Shown in pieces: positions 24,845 through 32,612 of a stretch of DNA of 36,766 nucleotides. Position numbers and translations under genes: made by a program. How positions within the stretch are numbered: the stretch's first letter is position 1; each line of letters begins with the position of its first letter. This DNA is from an uncultured Bacillota bacterium (GTDB lineage Bacteria; Bacillota; Clostridia; Oscillospirales; Oscillospiraceae). The DNA is taken from assembly GCA_947073765.1 (NCBI GenBank), contig CAMTMZ010000027.1, positions 1 to 36,766 of the forward strand. The letters are read 5' to 3'. Under the pieces are notes generated by a model. It was not told the DNA's origin and did no database searches. It saw nothing but the letters and a program-made list of their open reading frames with translations.

Positions 24845-24884
24845 CCCACATACACAAATTTGATTGAGTAAAGGAGAAGCTGCA

Positions 24885-26264
24885 ATGAACAGATTTGGAA
24901 TTGATGTGGAACTAAAAAACGTCCCGGCACTGGACCCGGACTTTATGCCCCTGATGCGGTTCAACCGTGCCTTCTTGGAAGGGGCGAAGAAGCCGGTGGG
25001 CATTGCCGTGGAGCGGGCGGACGGCCAGATGGCCTCCTGCCGCACGTTTATCCACGGCACTCCGGAGATGGCCCAGGCCGACCACTACTATATTGAGCGG
25101 CTGGTGAAGACCATCCTGTGGATGAAGGGTGGGTTCAAGGTCTACGTCAGCGGAGACGAGGGGACATGCGAGTATCTGAAGTCGGTCTACTGTGCCGGCG
25201 GGCAGCAGGAATTTGACTGGGACTATATGGCCAGCGTCTTTGAGCACCCCTTTGAGGTGGTGCTGGTAGATGAGATCCCCCAGGCCAAGGATGCCCCTAA
25301 GGCCATCGGCGGCCATCTGGAGGGATGCCGCATTGGCTTTGACGCCGGCGGCTCTGATCGGAAGGTATCCGCGGTCATCGACGGGGAGACAGTCTACTCC
25401 GAGGAGGTAGTCTGGTTCCCCAAGACCAACTCCGATCCAGACTACCACTACAACGGCATCGTAGCCGCCCTGAAGTCGGCCGCGGAGCATATGCCCCGGG
25501 TGGACGCGGTGGGAGTCAGCTCGGCGGGGGTGTTTATCAACAACCGCACCATGAACGCCTCCCTGTTTTTAAAGGTTCCCAAGGAGATTTATGACGAGAA
25601 GGTCAAGGATATCTACATCCGGGCCATTCAGGACACCTTTGGTGACGTGCCCTACTGTGTCATCAACGACGGTGATGTGTCCGCCCTGGCCGGGGCTATG
25701 AGTCTCAATGACAACAGCGTGCTGGGCATTGCTATGGGGACAAGCGAGGCAGTTGGCTATGTGGACGAGGAGGGCCGCATCACCGGCTGGCTCAACGAGC
25801 TGGCCTTCGTCCCCGTGGACGCTCAGCCGGATGCCATGCGGGACGAATGGTCCAATGATATCGGCTGCGGGGTGAAGTACTTCTCTCAGGACGGCGTCAT
25901 CAAGCTGGCGCCTCGGGCGGGGATCGAGCTGGATGAGAGCGCCTCCCCCGCCGAGAAGCTCAAGGCAGTCCAGGCTCTGATGGCCGATGACGACCCCCGG
26001 GCTGCCCAGGTCTACGAGTCCATCGGCGTCTATTTGGGCCACACCCTGGCCTACTACTATGAGCTCTACGGCTGCCGCCATGTCCTCTTGCTGGGCCGGG
26101 TGATGAGCGGCAAGGGCGGCGACCTGATTTTGGAAACCGCCAAGAAGGTGCTGGCCGACGAGTACCCCGAGGTGGGGGATAAGATGGTCCCTGAGCTGCC
26201 TGACGAGAAGTTCCGCCGGGTAGGTCAGTCTATGGCCGCCGCCAGCTTGCCCGAGAACAAATAA
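24885..26264 (+). CDS. ROK-family sugar kinase with N-terminal extension
   Basis: The 459-residue protein has a ROK kinase core starting near residue 147: the ATP phosphate loop IGFDAGGSD (Asp153), SSAGVF, the catalytic-region IND (Asn261, Asp262) and GIAMGTSEAVGY. The first ~145 residues are an extra domain with no family I recognise, making it longer than the usual 290-320. The cysteine-rich zinc motif typical of many ROK kinases is absent. The AGE epimerase follows, so the substrate is probably GlcNAc or ManNAc. ATG 24885 follows AAAGGAGAA by 7 bases. A divergent sugar-binding role without kinase activity cannot be excluded. Confidence 0.72.
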   Translation: MNRFGIDVELKNVPALDPDFMPLMRFNRAFLEGAKKPVGIAVERADGQMASCRTFIHGTPEMAQADHYYIERLVKTILWMKGGFKVYVSGDEGTCEYLKSVYCAGGQQEFDWDYMASVFEHPFEVVLVDEIPQAKDAPKAIGGHLEGCRIGFDAGGSDRKVSAVIDGETVYSEEVVWFPKTNSDPDYHYNGIVAALKSAAEHMPRVDAVGVSSAGVFINNRTMNASLFLKVPKEIYDEKVKDIYIRAIQDTFGDVPYCVINDGDVSALAGAMSLNDNSVLGIAMGTSEAVGYVDEEGRITGWLNELAFVPVDAQPDAMRDEWSNDIGCGVKYFSQDGVIKLAPRAGIELDESASPAEKLKAVQALMADDDPRAAQVYESIGVYLGHTLAYYYELYGCRHVLLLGRVMSGKGGDLILETAKKVLADEYPEVGDKMVPELPDEKFRRVGQSMAAASLPENK

Positions 26265-26307
26265 TTTCACTGTGGGACCCGCTCTTCCGGGGGTATCCCG
26301 CTGACAA

Positions 26308-26334
26308 AGCGGCCCGCCCAGAGGGCGGGCCGCT
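26308..26334. terminator. GC-rich inverted repeat between ROK and epimerase genes
   Basis: AGCGGCCCGCCC pairs perfectly with GGGCGGGCCGCT across an AGA loop, a 12-bp stem. It is followed by CAAAG with no T-run. It probably tunes read-through or stabilises mRNA ends, like the similar palindrome at 16484-16509. Confidence 0.55.
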
Positions 26335-26362
26335 CAAAGAATGAACAGAAAAGAGGTCAAAT

Positions 26363-27565
26363 ATGGACCGTCAAAAATTACAAGACGCCCAGTCCTGGGT
26401 GAAGAGCGAGCTGGAGCGCTCCGCCCGGTTCTGGCTGGACCACGGCATGGACAGGGAGCATGGCGGGGTGTACACCTGCCTGGACCGTAAGGGCGAGATA
26501 TACTCCACCGACAAGAGCGTGTGGATGCAGGGCCGGTGCGGCTGGATCTTCGCCTTCCTGTGCCACAATTACGGCGTGAAGGAGGAGTGGCTGGAGGCGT
26601 CCAGAAGCTGCTTGGACTTCATGGATGCGCACTGCTTCAACCATGAAGCCGGCGACCGGATGTACTTTACTGTTACCGCCGAGGGCATGCCTCTGCGCCA
26701 GCGGCGCTACTACTTTTCCGAGGCCTTCTGCGCTATCGCGAATGCTGAGTATTACGGCGTCACCGGGGACAAATCCCGCCTGGAGCGGGCCCGGCAGTGC
26801 TACGACCTGTACTGGGACCTGAGCCAGGGCAAGCCCGATCCGGTGGGCATCGGCCCCAAGACCATCCCGGAGACCAGGGCCGGACGGGCCTTTGGCACGC
26901 CCATGATTATTCTGAACGTCACCGGTGTGCTGTTGCGCACCGACCCGGAGCGGAGAGAGCTCTATGAACAGCGGGCCCAGCGGTGCGTGGATGATATTTT
27001 CAAGTACCATGTCAAGCCCGAGTTGAAGTGCACGCTGGAAAACGTGGACCTGGAGGGCAATCCCCGGCTGCACTACACCGAGGGCCGCACCGTCAATCCC
27101 GGCCACGATATCGAGGGGGTTTGGTTCCTGCTGGAGCACGCCCAGCGCACCGGGGACAAGGAGCTGGTACGGAGGGCGGCGGAGATGTTCGACTGGGCCA
27201 TCGCCGCGGGCTGGGATGAGGAATACGGCGGACTGCTCTACTTCACCGACTGCCTGGGCAAGCCCCCAGAGGCCTATGAGCATGACATGAAGCTGTGGTG
27301 GCCTCACAACGAGATTCTCATCGCCTCTCTGATGCTCTACCGGGACACGGGGGAGGAGAAGTATCTGGACTGGTTCTACAGAACACTGGACTACTGCAAG
27401 GAGCACTTTGCGGATTCAGAGTACGGCGAGTGGTACGGGTACCTCCGCCGGGACGGCCTGCCCACCCAGCCAAGCACCAAGGGAAGCACGTTTAAGGGGC
27501 CTTTCCACATGCCCCGGAGCATGATTCTGGTGGACAAGATGGTGGACGAGATTCTGGAAAAATGA
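26363..27565 (+). CDS. N-acylglucosamine 2-epimerase (AGE family)
   Basis: The 400-residue enzyme interconverts N-acetylmannosamine and N-acetylglucosamine without phosphorylation. AGE/renin-binding-protein hallmarks are seen: FWLDHGMDREHGGVYTCLDR at the N-terminus, WMQGRCGWIFA, YFSEAFCAIANAEYY, a conserved HDIEGVW with the catalytic-region His, and KLWWPHNEILIASLM with the second His. Length is typical (about 390-400). With NanA, the anomerase and the ROK kinase nearby, the substrate ManNAc is well supported by context. AGAGG precedes the ATG by 8 bases. Cellobiose 2-epimerase is an alternative of the same fold but fits the locus less well. Confidence 0.87.
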   Translation: MDRQKLQDAQSWVKSELERSARFWLDHGMDREHGGVYTCLDRKGEIYSTDKSVWMQGRCGWIFAFLCHNYGVKEEWLEASRSCLDFMDAHCFNHEAGDRMYFTVTAEGMPLRQRRYYFSEAFCAIANAEYYGVTGDKSRLERARQCYDLYWDLSQGKPDPVGIGPKTIPETRAGRAFGTPMIILNVTGVLLRTDPERRELYEQRAQRCVDDIFKYHVKPELKCTLENVDLEGNPRLHYTEGRTVNPGHDIEGVWFLLEHAQRTGDKELVRRAAEMFDWAIAAGWDEEYGGLLYFTDCLGKPPEAYEHDMKLWWPHNEILIASLMLYRDTGEEKYLDWFYRTLDYCKEHFADSEYGEWYGYLRRDGLPTQPSTKGSTFKGPFHMPRSMILVDKMVDEILEK

Positions 27566-27571
27566 TCTTAG

Positions 27572-27645
27572 GGGGCGGCCTCTGCGCCGCCCCGTCCCCT
27601 GTTGGCAGATACAAAGCGGGGCGGCACGGAAGGCCGCCCCTACAG
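27572..27645 (+). repeat. Two tandem GGGGCGGC...GCCGCCCC palindromic repeats
   Basis: The first unit is GGGGCGGC with GCCGCCCC at 27572-27593 and the second at 27618-27640, followed by CTACAG. The stretch 27634-27645 is the exact reverse complement of 425-436. It lies directly before the ribosome site of the RpiR gene and could fold in its leader. Confidence 0.65.
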
Positions 27646-27655
27646 GAGGTGCCCC

Positions 27656-28510
27656 GTGGAAAAAAACATCCTGGCCCAAATGCTGCAGGAGTACGACAGC
27701 TTCACCCGCTCGGAGCGAAAGATTGTGGACTATGTGCTGGAGCATCAGAAGGAGACTCAGTATATCAGCATTACCGACCTGAGCGCGGAGTGCGAGGTGG
27801 CGGTGTCCACTGTCTCTCTCTTCTGCCGAAAGCTGAGGCTGGCGGGGTTTAACGACTTTAAGCTGGAGCTGGCCCGGGCGGCGCTGCCCGCTGGATCCAA
27901 TGTGGGCCGGCTGACAGGAGAGATTCTTCCGGAGGATTCCCAGGCCACGGTTATGGGCAAGGTGCTCCACGCCTTCCAGGACGAGCTGAACAACGCCTAT
28001 CACATGCTGTCTAAAACCGCCGTTACCAGAGCGGTGGACCTGCTGCGGGAAGCGGGACAGGTGATCTGCCTGGGCCAGGGCAACCATTCGGTGGTGGCTC
28101 TGGCCGCCTGGGCCCAGTTCTCCACCACTTCCCCCAAGTTCAAGACCATCCAGGATTCTCACATGCAGGCGGTGGCGCTGTCCACCCTGTCCAGCCAGGA
28201 CGTGGTGCTCTACTTCTCTCACTCGGGCGCCACCCATGAGGTCCTGGAGGCCGCGGAAATTATACGCCGCCGGGAGGCCAGGCTGATTTTGGTGACCCGC
28301 TATCTCAACTCACCGGCCAGCGCCTATGCTGACACAGTTTTGCTATGCGGACCCAATGAGCAGCCCTTCCAGTTCGGGTCCTCCTCCGCCCTCATCGCTC
28401 AGCTCTACGCGGTGGAGGTGCTGCTCAGCGAGTTTGTCCGCCGGGATCCGGAGGGGGCGCAGCGAAACCGGCAATCGGTGGGCAAGGCGCTGACGCAGAA
28501 GTGTGTATAA
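27656..28510 (+). CDS. RpiR-family regulator (HTH and SIS domains), candidate nan-locus regulator
   Basis: This 284-residue regulator has an N-terminal HTH (about residues 5-80: FTRSERKIVDYVLEHQ, ISITDLSAECEVAVSTVSLFCRKLRLAGFNDFK) and a C-terminal SIS phosphosugar-binding domain (about 120-270: GQVICLGQGNHSVVAL, VVLYFSHSGATHEVLEAAE, ILVTRY). RpiR-type NanR/MurR proteins sense amino-sugar phosphates such as ManNAc-6-P or GlcNAc-6-P, which suits the neighbours. The GTG at 27656 follows a perfect AGGAGGT by 5 bases; the longer in-frame start at 27602 would read through the palindromic repeat and is rejected. It lies between the epimerase gene and the ABC genes. Confidence 0.85.
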   Translation: MEKNILAQMLQEYDSFTRSERKIVDYVLEHQKETQYISITDLSAECEVAVSTVSLFCRKLRLAGFNDFKLELARAALPAGSNVGRLTGEILPEDSQATVMGKVLHAFQDELNNAYHMLSKTAVTRAVDLLREAGQVICLGQGNHSVVALAAWAQFSTTSPKFKTIQDSHMQAVALSTLSSQDVVLYFSHSGATHEVLEAAEIIRRREARLILVTRYLNSPASAYADTVLLCGPNEQPFQFGSSSALIAQLYAVEVLLSEFVRRDPEGAQRNRQSVGKALTQKCV

Positions 28511-28558
28511 TTACAGTTTTGCCGCCGGAACGGCAGCAAAGCGTCTTTGGAGGGGCAT

Positions 28559-29206
28559 ATGGGAGCGTTTTTCAACCCGGAAAAAGGAATATGGGCCTGG
28601 CTGAGCACTCTGGTAGACGTGGTGGGGCTGTCACTGCTGTGGCTTCTTCTGTGTCTGCCGGTGGTTACCCTGGGCCCAGCCACGGCCGCACTGTATTATA
28701 CGGTGGTCAAGTGCGTTCGAGGGCGGGAAAGCGGAGCCTTTGGGCATTATCTCCGGTCGTTTCGAAGCAATTTCAAAACCGGCCTGGGGGCGACGCTGGC
28801 TGTTCTTCCGGCGGTGGCACTGCTGATTGGCGCCCATCTGATTGTCCGCTGGTACGGCACCCGGCTGGGCGGGCTTTTGTACGTGGTGTACGTCGCTCAA
28901 TATTTTGTTTTGATCCTCCCCGCAGGGGTGGTGTGCTGGCTGTTCCCTCTGCTGGGACGTTTTGACTGCCGGGTCGGTGATCTGTTCCGAACTTCCTTTC
29001 AGCTGGCGGTAGCCCATCTGCCAAGCACGGTGGTAATTGTCCTGCTCACAGCGCAAAGCGCGGTCTTTTGCCTGAACCGATGGTGGCCGGCGGTGTTTAT
29101 GCCTGTCGTTGTCATGCTGCTGGTTTCTATGTTCACAGAGCGTATTTTTCAAAAATATGTTCCGGAACTGGTGCCTCAAGAGGCGGAAGTGCCGGAGGAG
29201 CAATAA
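28559..29206 (+). CDS. DUF624/YesL-like membrane protein
   Basis: A 215-residue integral membrane protein with about five or six hydrophobic segments, starting GAFFNPEKGIWAWLSTLVDV and LLWLLLCLPVVTLGPATAALYY. This resembles the YesL/DUF624 family, commonly encoded near carbohydrate ABC importers in Firmicutes, of unknown function. No catalytic motif was seen. The ATG at 28559 follows GGAGGGG by 4-5 bases; the TTG at 28547 lies in front of that site and is not used. It may be cotranscribed with the RpiR gene (48-base gap). Confidence 0.75.
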   Translation: MGAFFNPEKGIWAWLSTLVDVVGLSLLWLLLCLPVVTLGPATAALYYTVVKCVRGRESGAFGHYLRSFRSNFKTGLGATLAVLPAVALLIGAHLIVRWYGTRLGGLLYVVYVAQYFVLILPAGVVCWLFPLLGRFDCRVGDLFRTSFQLAVAHLPSTVVIVLLTAQSAVFCLNRWWPAVFMPVVVMLLVSMFTERIFQKYVPELVPQEAEVPEEQ

Positions 29207-29242
29207 AAACACGGCCGGAACAGTTCTATGCTCCGGCCGTGT
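29204..29242 (-). terminator. Terminator shared by DUF624 and SGNH genes
   Basis: An 11-bp stem ACACGGCCGGA / TCCGGCCGTGT (29209-29219 with 29232-29242) has a 12-base loop. On the minus strand the stem runs into TTTTT, so it is a canonical terminator for the SGNH gene. On the plus strand it has no T-run but may still act for DUF624. Confidence 0.75.
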
Positions 29243-29273
29243 CCCTATGTGGTAGAGTGGATACTCTCAGGGT

Positions 29274-29927
29274 TCAATTTTGTCTCTGCTCCAGCAGTTC
29301 CGGTACGGTCTTTGCCAGCAGCTCTGCCAATTGAGCGTGGCCTTTTCGGGTCAGGTGCATGTGGTCAATCTGATTGAACTCGCACTGTGCCGCGTCGATA
29401 AAGTGGGCCCCAACCAGATCGGCGGTTTTTTTGTAGTATTGGGGCAGTTCCCGGGCCTTCTCATCGCAGCCGCGGCCCATAGCGGGGTCGCTTATCTCCG
29501 GGTGGATTGGAGGAGGGCAGACAATGAGAACATTGGGAGCGTGATCTCCCCAGCAATCTACGCTCTGTGCTTTGCGCACCAGTCGCTCCATACCGATACC
29601 GATGCAGGCGGCGTTGACTCCCAGCCGCTCCTTAACATCGTTGGTGCCCAGCATGATAATAAGCAGATCAATGACCTCGTGGCTTTTCAGCAAAGAATAG
29701 AGAACTGTGAGAGCGTCCATGGTTTCATGGAGGGGGTCGGGGAAGACAGTGGTGCGGCCGGACAGGCCCTCCTCTGTTACCAGAAAGTCGGAACCCAGGG
29801 CTTTCTGGAGCAGACAGGTCCACCGCTCGTCCTCGTTGAAGCGTATGCCGCCGTCGGCGCAGTCGGAGGGGTCGGCGCAGTAGCCGTGGGTGTTGGAATC
29901 TCCCAGACAGAGTATGTGCTTTTTCAT
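29274..29927 (-). CDS. SGNH/GDSL-type esterase
   Basis: A 217-residue hydrolase of the SGNH superfamily. Block I is CLGDSNTHGY (nucleophilic Ser11), block II a Gly in GLSGRTTV, block III IIMLGTNDVK (Asn) and block V DHMHLTRKG (Asp and catalytic His). No signal peptide, so cytoplasmic. These enzymes remove acyl groups; lying inside a sialic-acid locus, on the opposite strand, O-acetyl removal from imported sialate is a natural hypothesis (a NanS-like role), but sequence alone does not show the substrate. The nearest relatives by motif are arylesterase or acetylxylan-type SGNH proteins. Divergent from the importer genes across a 272-base gap. Confidence 0.82.
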   Translation of the reverse strand: MKKHILCLGDSNTHGYCADPSDCADGGIRFNEDERWTCLLQKALGSDFLVTEEGLSGRTTVFPDPLHETMDALTVLYSLLKSHEVIDLLIIMLGTNDVKERLGVNAACIGIGMERLVRKAQSVDCWGDHAPNVLIVCPPPIHPEISDPAMGRGCDEKARELPQYYKKTADLVGAHFIDAAQCEFNQIDHMHLTRKGHAQLAELLAKTVPELLEQRQN

Positions 29928-30092
29928 AGTACATTGTCCTTTCTAACGATGATAAATCATAGGATATTATTAGGCTAACAGGTTTCGCCCGTTTGTCAAG
30001 GCAGTTTTTTGAGTTTCTCTAAAATGATATGGTCAAATCACACAAAAATCGAAATTATTTTTGTACTTTCTGCTGAATTTGCCTGCTTTTCA

Positions 30093-30103
30093 GAAATGCT
30101 TTC
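30093..30103. promoter_or_regulatory. Operator-like inverted repeat before the importer promoter
   Basis: GAAATGCTTTC is an 11-base inverted repeat (GAAA / TTTC) ending 8 bases upstream of the -35 at 30112. RpiR regulators often bind such short palindromes, but no consensus is claimed. A matching element was not seen at 24800-24850. Confidence 0.35.
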
Positions 30104-30111
30104 GATTTTAA

Positions 30112-30140
30112 TTGACAGATGACAGCAGAGCTTGTATAAT
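30112..30140 (+). promoter_or_regulatory. Consensus sigma-70 promoter of the sialate importer operon
   Basis: TTGACA (30112-30117) and TATAAT (30135-30140) are both perfect matches with the optimal 17-base spacer. They lie 60 bases before the binding-protein start, in the AT-rich divergent gap. Such a strong core promoter implies control by repression, consistent with the RpiR regulator. Confidence 0.85.
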
Positions 30141-30199
30141 TTACACATTGATTCCAGCCTTGCAGCTGTATTTTTTGTATAATTGAAGGAGGAACTGTA

Positions 30200-31576
30200 A
30201 TGAAAGTGAAAAAACTGCTCGCAGGCGCTCTGGCCGTGGCCATGTCCCTGTCTCTGGCGGCCTGCGGAGGAGGCGGAGACGCCGCTTCCAGCAAGCCCGC
30301 CGCCAGCACCCCCGCTGCCAGCCAGCCTGCGGCCAGCACCCCCGCCGCTCCCGCTGACGATGTGGCCGACGCCATCACCGTGTGGGTTTATCCCGTGGGC
30401 GGCTGGGGCGATGAGGCCAAGGTGAAGCCCCTGATCGACAAGTTCACCGCTGACACGGGCATCAAGGTCAGCATGGAGTGGCTGGCCTACGCCGATGGCG
30501 ACGACAAGGTCAACTCCGCCCTCACCGGCAACAATGCTCCCGACGTCATTATGGAAGGTCCCGAGCGTCTGGTTGCCAACTGGGGCGTCAACGGCCACAT
30601 GGTGGACCTGGCTGACATGATCGACGCCACTGACCGCCAGGAGATTCTGCCTGCCGCTCTGGCCGCCGGCACCTCCACTGACGGCAAGGTCTATCTTTAC
30701 CCCATGTTCAACGTGGCCCACTGCATGGCTGTGAACTACACCGCCGTGAAGGAGGCCGGCGCTGAGGCCAACATCAATCTGGACACCCGCACCTGGACTG
30801 TGGAGCAGTTTGACGCCACTGTGAAGGCCCTCCACGACAAATTCGGCGGCACCGTGGCCGCGGTCTTCTGCGGCGGCCAGGGCGGCGACCAGGGCACCCG
30901 TGAGCTGATCCGCAACCGCTACGGCACCAAACTGACCAACGCTGAGCACACCGCTTACACCTGGAACACCCCCGAGGTCATCAACGCGCTCACCGACCTT
31001 AAGAATATGCCCGGCATCCAGTTTGACGCTTCCCTCCAGGGCGGCGACGAGATCGCCAAGTTCTACCAGGGCGTGCTGAAGATGGCTTTCTGCTGGAACG
31101 CCGCTCAGCAGCTGGATCCCAACTCCGCCGGCACCGGCGAGGGCAAGACCCTGACCGGCGACGAGATCGTGTACATGTGCTTCCCCACTCAGGAGGGCAA
31201 GAATCCTGAGGAGGGCTCCGGCGTTTGGGGCCTGGGCGCCTTTGACACCGGCGACGCCGCCCGCATCGCCGCCGCTAAGCAGTTCATCAAGTACATGTGT
31301 GACTCTGAGAACTGCTCTCAGGCCGGCGACATCTCCAACTTCTTCTCCTGCCGTTCCATGGCTGAGGGCGTGGAGATCAAGTCCAGCAACCCCCTGCTGG
31401 TGGAATATTACGGCAAGATGATGCCCTACATGGGCGAGTACTACCAGATCACCAATGGCTGGGCCGGCGCCCGGACCGAGTGGTGGAACATGCTTCAGCG
31501 TGTGGGCGCTGGTGACGACATCGCTGCCACCGTGGCCAAGTATGAGGCCAACGCCAATGCCGCTGCCGCGGGCTGA
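30200..31576 (+). CDS. ABC transporter sugar-binding lipoprotein (family 1), probably for sialic acid
   Basis: A 458-residue extracytoplasmic receptor. The signal peptide MKVKKLLAGALAVAMSLSLA ends at a lipobox AAC, so the protein is a lipoprotein, followed by a low-complexity Ala/Ser/Pro linker of about 30 residues typical of clostridial receptors. The mature part (DAITVWVYPVGGWGDEAKV, WLAYADGDDKVNSAL, APDVIMEGPERL) matches family 1 (UgpB/MalE-like) receptors. The locus suggests sialic acid or a derivative such as anhydro-sialic acid, but ligand specificity is not readable here. The start at 30200 follows GAAGGAGGA by about 7 bases. It is separated from the permeases by a strong stem-loop. 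Confidence 0.85.
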   Translation: MKVKKLLAGALAVAMSLSLAACGGGGDAASSKPAASTPAASQPAASTPAAPADDVADAITVWVYPVGGWGDEAKVKPLIDKFTADTGIKVSMEWLAYADGDDKVNSALTGNNAPDVIMEGPERLVANWGVNGHMVDLADMIDATDRQEILPAALAAGTSTDGKVYLYPMFNVAHCMAVNYTAVKEAGAEANINLDTRTWTVEQFDATVKALHDKFGGTVAAVFCGGQGGDQGTRELIRNRYGTKLTNAEHTAYTWNTPEVINALTDLKNMPGIQFDASLQGGDEIAKFYQGVLKMAFCWNAAQQLDPNSAGTGEGKTLTGDEIVYMCFPTQEGKNPEEGSGVWGLGAFDTGDAARIAAAKQFIKYMCDSENCSQAGDISNFFSCRSMAEGVEIKSSNPLLVEYYGKMMPYMGEYYQITNGWAGARTEWWNMLQRVGAGDDIAATVAKYEANANAAAAG

Positions 31577-31607
31577 TCGCAAGCCCCTGTAAGCTTCATT
31601 AAGGGTT

Positions 31608-31644
31608 CGCGCCCCTCTTCCGCGTAGCGCGGAGGAGGGGCGCG
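31608..31644 (+). terminator. Strong stem-loop between binding protein and permease genes
   Basis: A 17-bp stem (31608-31624 with 31628-31644; one G-T pair) closes on a TAG triloop, followed by GTTCTTATAC. The arms are GC-rich (GCGCCCCTC...). Position suggests a leaky terminator or mRNA-stabilising element that keeps the receptor more abundant than the permeases. Confidence 0.7.
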
Positions 31645-31682
31645 GTTCTTATACTCACAATGTTGTGAAAGGAGTGTTAAGC

Positions 31683-32600
31683 TTGGCAAATTCCTCTCCG
31701 CTTAAAATGAGCAGAGCGCTGCAGCGCAGGGAGAACATCGCCGGTTACCTGTTTATGCTGCCCAGCCTGATTTTTTTTATCGGCTTTGTTGTCATCCCTA
31801 TGGTCATCTGTATCGGCTACGGCTTTACTGACGCGAACATGAACTCCAAAACGGCCGCCACAACCTTTGTGGGGCTCCGGAACTTTATCGACCTCTGGCA
31901 GGACACAACCTTCCTGCTGGCGCTGAAAAACACCTTCCTGATTGTAGTGGTCAGCGTGCCCACGGTGTGCCTGTTCTCCCTGTGGGTGGGCTCGGCCATC
32001 TACCATTTGAAGGGCCCTGTGCTGTCCGCCTTCCGCTGCATCTTCTACCTCCCTGTGGTTACCGGCTCGGTGGCCGTTACCGTGGTGTGGAAGTGGATGT
32101 ATGACAACTACACCGGTATTTTAAATTACGTTCTCAAGGGCGCCGGTCTCATCGAGGAAAATATCAATTTTCTGGGTGACGAGCGTTTTGCCCTGTGGTG
32201 CATTATCTTGATTCTGTTTACTACCTCGGTAGGTCAGCCCATCGTCCTTTATGTCTCCGCATTGGGCAATGTGGACACCACCCTGATTGAGGCCGCCCAA
32301 GTGGACGGCGCCAACGACATCCAGGTGTTCTGGAAGGTGAAATGGCCCCAGATGATGCCCACTACCCTGTACATCCTGGTTATCACCACCATCAATTCCT
32401 TCCAGTGCTTCGCGCTGATCCAGCTGCTGACCCAGGGCGGTTCGGGCACTAACACCGTGATGTATTACATCTACTACACCGCATTCAAGCTCACCGAGCA
32501 GCGGGGCCACTTCGGCTACGCCAACGCCATGGGTGTGGTGCTGGCGATCTTTATCGGTATCCTGTCCGCCATCCAGTTCAAGCTGGCCAAAGAGAAGTAA
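31683..32600 (+). CDS. ABC sugar transporter permease, first subunit
   Basis: A 305-residue membrane protein of the binding-protein-dependent permease family (UgpA/MalF-like), with six hydrophobic segments beginning IAGYLFMLPSLIFFIGFVVI. The EAA loop is visible as IEAAQVDGANDIQVFWKVKWP. The start is TTG at 31683: AAAGGAG ends 8 bases upstream, whereas the in-frame GTG at 31665 lies ahead of that site and GTG 31674 overlaps it. Paired with the next gene. No ATPase gene is present in the window, so a shared multi-sugar ATPase such as MsmK encoded elsewhere is implied. Confidence 0.85.
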   Translation: MANSSPLKMSRALQRRENIAGYLFMLPSLIFFIGFVVIPMVICIGYGFTDANMNSKTAATTFVGLRNFIDLWQDTTFLLALKNTFLIVVVSVPTVCLFSLWVGSAIYHLKGPVLSAFRCIFYLPVVTGSVAVTVVWKWMYDNYTGILNYVLKGAGLIEENINFLGDERFALWCIILILFTTSVGQPIVLYVSALGNVDTTLIEAAQVDGANDIQVFWKVKWPQMMPTTLYILVITTINSFQCFALIQLLTQGGSGTNTVMYYIYYTAFKLTEQRGHFGYANAMGVVLAIFIGILSAIQFKLAKEK

Positions 32601-32612
32601 GGAGGTGGGAAT

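Noticed and set aside
30038-31582. Long open frame (514 codons) on the minus strand under the sialate-binding protein
   Set aside because: Same reason: antisense to a clear lipoprotein, repetitive Gly/Val/His content, no start context and no domain.
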